DNA of 13,437 nucleotides from JBBKWH01 sp041165345 (GTDB taxonomy: Bacteria; Pseudomonadota; Gammaproteobacteria; Pseudomonadales; Moraxellaceae): positions 1 through 13,437 of the forward strand of contig JBEANQ010000055.1 of NCBI GenBank assembly GCA_041165345.1, given 5' to 3'. A program made the translations under genes and the position numbers. This document shows, in pieces, positions 13,145-13,437 of the stretch; the first letter of the stretch is position 1; each line of letters opens with the position of its first letter. The notes beneath the pieces are model-generated. The model did not search any database, was not told the DNA's origin, and saw only the letters and a program-made list of their open reading frames with translations.

Positions 13145-13418
13145 AGAAATGAAAGCGATTGCGCTCTCTAACCCTGCTGTACGCGCAGAATACGACCGCC
13201 TTAACCGTGAAGAAATGCCGATGCTTGACGCTATTCTGAAGGCGCGTAAAGAGGCTTGTCTAACACAAGCTCAAATTGCAGAACGCATGGGCACAAGTAT
13301 TCCTGCCGTATCTCGCCTAGAAAATGCATTAGTTACAGGAAAGCCTTCGCCTTCACTCGCCACATTAAAGCGCTATGCTGCTGCAATAGGTAAAACAGTC
13401 AGTATTAGCTTTGTTTGA
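13131..13418 (+). CDS. Cassette 6: XRE-family HTH antitoxin without intact toxin
   Basis: A 95-residue DNA-binding antitoxin of the HigA/RelB-replacing XRE type. MRTHEEMKAIALSNPAVRAEY is the common N-terminal, toxin-binding region; the helix-turn-helix spans about 44-64 (LTQAQIAERMGTSIPAVSRLE), and the protein ends with the family-typical PSLATLKRYAAAIGKTVSISF. ATG 13131 has a good ribosome site (GAGGTG, 13121-13126). In its relatives a toxin gene lies directly upstream and overlaps the start; here only the toxin's last codons remain. The product may still repress its own promoter or neutralise a related toxin elsewhere (an anti-addiction role), which is inference. The cassette's attC is beyond the window. 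Confidence 0.88.
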   Translation: MRTHEEMKAIALSNPAVRAEYDRLNREEMPMLDAILKARKEACLTQAQIAERMGTSIPAVSRLENALVTGKPSPSLATLKRYAAAIGKTVSISFV

Positions 13419-13437
13419 TTTTTAAATATTAAGGCTA

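Larger units (their letters stand above)
9412..13437 (+). mobile_element. Integron gene-cassette array without integrase in the window (CALIN-like), running past the window end
   Basis: Five complete cassettes and the start of a sixth lie head to tail on the plus strand: 9412-9992, 9993-10658, 10659-11520, 11521-12282, 12283-12944 and 12945 onward. Each holds one gene or gene pair and ends in an attC site with R''/R' cores, inner complementary arms and, where checked, an extra unpaired base on one arm. In cassettes 1, 2, 3 and 5 the first bases are the exact complement of the cassette's own R'' core; cassette 4 differs by one base. That is expected only if each was inserted as a circle. The gene next to the leading junction is macA, not intI. 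Confidence 0.88.

Overview
The window suggests a gammaproteobacterium of the Moraxellaceae type. The best pointer is the enoyl-ACP reductase, whose stretches such as RFLIAGIASKLSIAYGIAQ and FTYPNDKLKKRVD read like the Acinetobacter-group FabI. The chromosomal half is GC-moderate with uniform codon use. Species cannot be named from this sequence.

Positions 1-4504 (+ strand) carry ordinary chromosomal genes: the 3' part of an OlsB-like N-acyltransferase, an OlsA-like PlsC acyltransferase (together a possible ornithine-lipid pathway), a membrane-anchored metallophosphoesterase, FabI, and a DUF1275/YoaK membrane protein. Positions 4519-9103 (- strand) are a compact tripartite exporter operon, macA-macB-outer membrane lipoprotein, of the MacAB-TolC / PvdRT-OpmQ type.

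From about 9411 to the end of the window (+ strand) the sequence changes character. It is an array of integron gene cassettes: one or two short genes each, separated by recognisable attC recombination sites (9905-9998, 10539-10664, 11403-11526, 12196-12288, 12867-12950), with a first junction GTTAGGC at 9411-9417. The cassettes encode (1) a small exported cysteine-containing protein, (2) a DUF4303-like protein, (3) a complete HigB-HigA toxin-antitoxin pair with its own promoter and palindromic operator, (4) a coiled-coil plus phospholipase-D-like protein, (5) a very AT-rich acidic orphan protein, and (6) a lone XRE antitoxin whose toxin survives only as a C-terminal fossil overlapping the antitoxin start. 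No integrase lies at the leading end, where intI is normally found; macA begins about 300 bp away instead. The array therefore looks like a cluster of attC sites lacking an integrase, or a detached array.

The most interesting points are the integrase-less array beside an efflux operon, its mixed attC families and base compositions (cassettes from different sources), the PLD-like cassette as a candidate defence or effector gene, the eroded toxin-antitoxin cassette, and the atypical long hairpin that stands in for attI/attC at the leading junction.
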